NCBI GenBank assembly: GCA_000432515.1
Contig: HF996027.1
Coordinates: 9,951 to 24,563, forward strand
DNA: 14,613 nucleotides
Source of the DNA: Bacteroides sp. CAG:545
GTDB taxonomy: Bacteria; Bacteroidota; Bacteroidia; Bacteroidales; UBA932
Direction: 5' to 3'
This document shows positions 14,020 through 14,613 of the stretch, piece after piece; the stretch's first letter is position 1; the number at the start of each line of letters is the position of its first letter. The translations under genes were made by a program, and so were the position numbers. The notes beneath the pieces are model-generated. The model was not told the DNA's origin. It saw nothing but the letters and a program-made list of their open reading frames with translations, and did not search any database.

Positions 14020-14613
14020 TTATTTAAACAACTGAGGCACAAATTCGCTCAGATAAATTCTCCAGTTTTTCCAGATATGACCTTCGCCGGTCTCGAAATA
14101 AGTGTATTTGTAACCTGCGTCATCCAGTTTCTTGCGGAATTCCTGATTGGCCTTGTACAAGAAGTCAGTATTTCCGATACCTATCCAGTAAAGAGCAGGT
14201 TTCTTGGAGAACTGAACGGCAAGTTTCTCATCGAAATTGTCGTAAATCGGAGATGTTACGCCATCTTTAGGGAGTATCGCCGCAGAGAAAAGACCCACAT
14301 AATTGAACATGTCAGGATACTGCTTCGAGATGTGAAGAGAGTGGAAACCTCCCATTGACAAGCCGGCAATAGCACGGCCTTCCTTCTTGCGGACTGTACG
14401 ATAGTGACTGTCAATGTATTTCACGACATCAGGGAACGCAGTTTCGAACTCACCGTCCATAGTCTTCGGAAGCTGCATGTTCGGCTGCAGGAGTCCGAGT
14501 GCCGACTGCCCCGGAGCAGCCTCTTGGGAAGCATTGCCGTTGGTCATGACCACAATCATCGGCTTTGCCTTTCCCTCTGCAATAAGATTGTCGAGAATCT
14601 GAGATGCTCTTCC
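14020..14613 (-). CDS. Alpha/beta-hydrolase esterase (CE1/esterase D-like, feruloyl-esterase type), 5' partial
   Basis: Serine esterase of the esterase-D/CE1 fold (PF00756-like). The frame stays open to the right edge of the window, so the N-terminus (any signal peptide and oxyanion region start) is missing; 197 residues are visible. An internal ATG at 14559 is not the start, because family sequence (LDNLIAEGKAKPMIVVMTNG) continues upstream of it. Seen: nucleophile elbow GLSMGG with Ser86 of the visible part, an Asp in the GNTDFLYKAN segment at about residue 150 and the catalytic His in GEGHIWKNWR at about 179. Related Bacteroidetes proteins act on ester groups of plant polysaccharides, often after secretion, but the true substrate cannot be told. 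It converges on the epimerase gene with 4 bases between stop codons. Confidence 0.85.
   Translation of the reverse strand, partial: GRASQILDNLIAEGKAKPMIVVMTNGNASQEAAPGQSALGLLQPNMQLPKTMDGEFETAFPDVVKYIDSHYRTVRKKEGRAIAGLSMGGFHSLHISKQYPDMFNYVGLFSAAILPKDGVTSPIYDNFDEKLAVQFSKKPALYWIGIGNTDFLYKANQEFRKKLDDAGYKYTYFETGEGHIWKNWRIYLSEFVPQLFK

Noticed and set aside
14016..14030. Bidirectional terminator between the convergent epimerase and esterase genes
   Set aside because: Only 4 bases separate the stops, and the AT-rich sequence there forms no meaningful stem.

Overview
The window looks like a chromosomal segment from a member of the Bacteroidota, most likely Bacteroidales. The basis is the family-level protein signatures (for example the VEADEFDRSFL motif in MurC, the PARF ending of the RpiB active-site region, and KLSKRDGD in GluRS), the near absence of Shine-Dalgarno sequences, and two exact matches to the Bacteroides-type promoter (-33 TTTG, -7 TAnnTTTG). 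I cannot name a genus from the sequence alone. Coding density is very high and almost everything is on the + strand. I see no tRNA, rRNA, CRISPR, insertion sequence or phage gene, and no gene-free stretch longer than 84 bases.

Layout. (1) 1-7156 is the distal half of the division and cell-wall (dcw) cluster: ftsW (5' end outside the window), murG, murC, ftsQ, ftsA, ftsZ. The genes are separated by -4 to +11 bases, so they form one transcription unit whose promoter lies upstream of the window. (2) After an 84-base gap with a good promoter come gltX, rpiB, truB and a YgjP/DUF45 zinc-metallopeptidase-like gene, again tightly packed (7241-11247). (3) A second 84-base gap with another good promoter precedes a fused ThrE-type (DUF1212 + DUF3815) exporter and a Tat-signal dipeptide epimerase of the enolase superfamily (11332-14015). 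(4) On the - strand, converging on the epimerase with only 4 bases between stops, is a CE1/esterase-D-like alpha/beta hydrolase cut by the right edge.

How the genes work together: MurC begins the cytoplasmic peptide stem of peptidoglycan and MurG completes lipid II. FtsW polymerises lipid II at the septum, FtsQ links the periplasmic divisome, and FtsA anchors FtsZ filaments to the membrane. The second unit serves translation (GluRS, tRNA U55 pseudouridine) and pentose-phosphate isomerisation. The third unit may handle small amino acids and peptides: an exported Ala-Glu-type epimerase could process murein peptides next to an amino-acid exporter, but that link is inference.

The window is mostly ordinary core genome and I do not see a new defence, mobile or biosynthetic system. 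The points most worth a second look are a strongly over-represented octamer (GCATTGAC), an internal insertion in TruB, unusual C-terminal tails on FtsA and FtsZ, two inserts in GluRS, hairpins at the starts of gltX and truB, and the predicted export of the epimerase.
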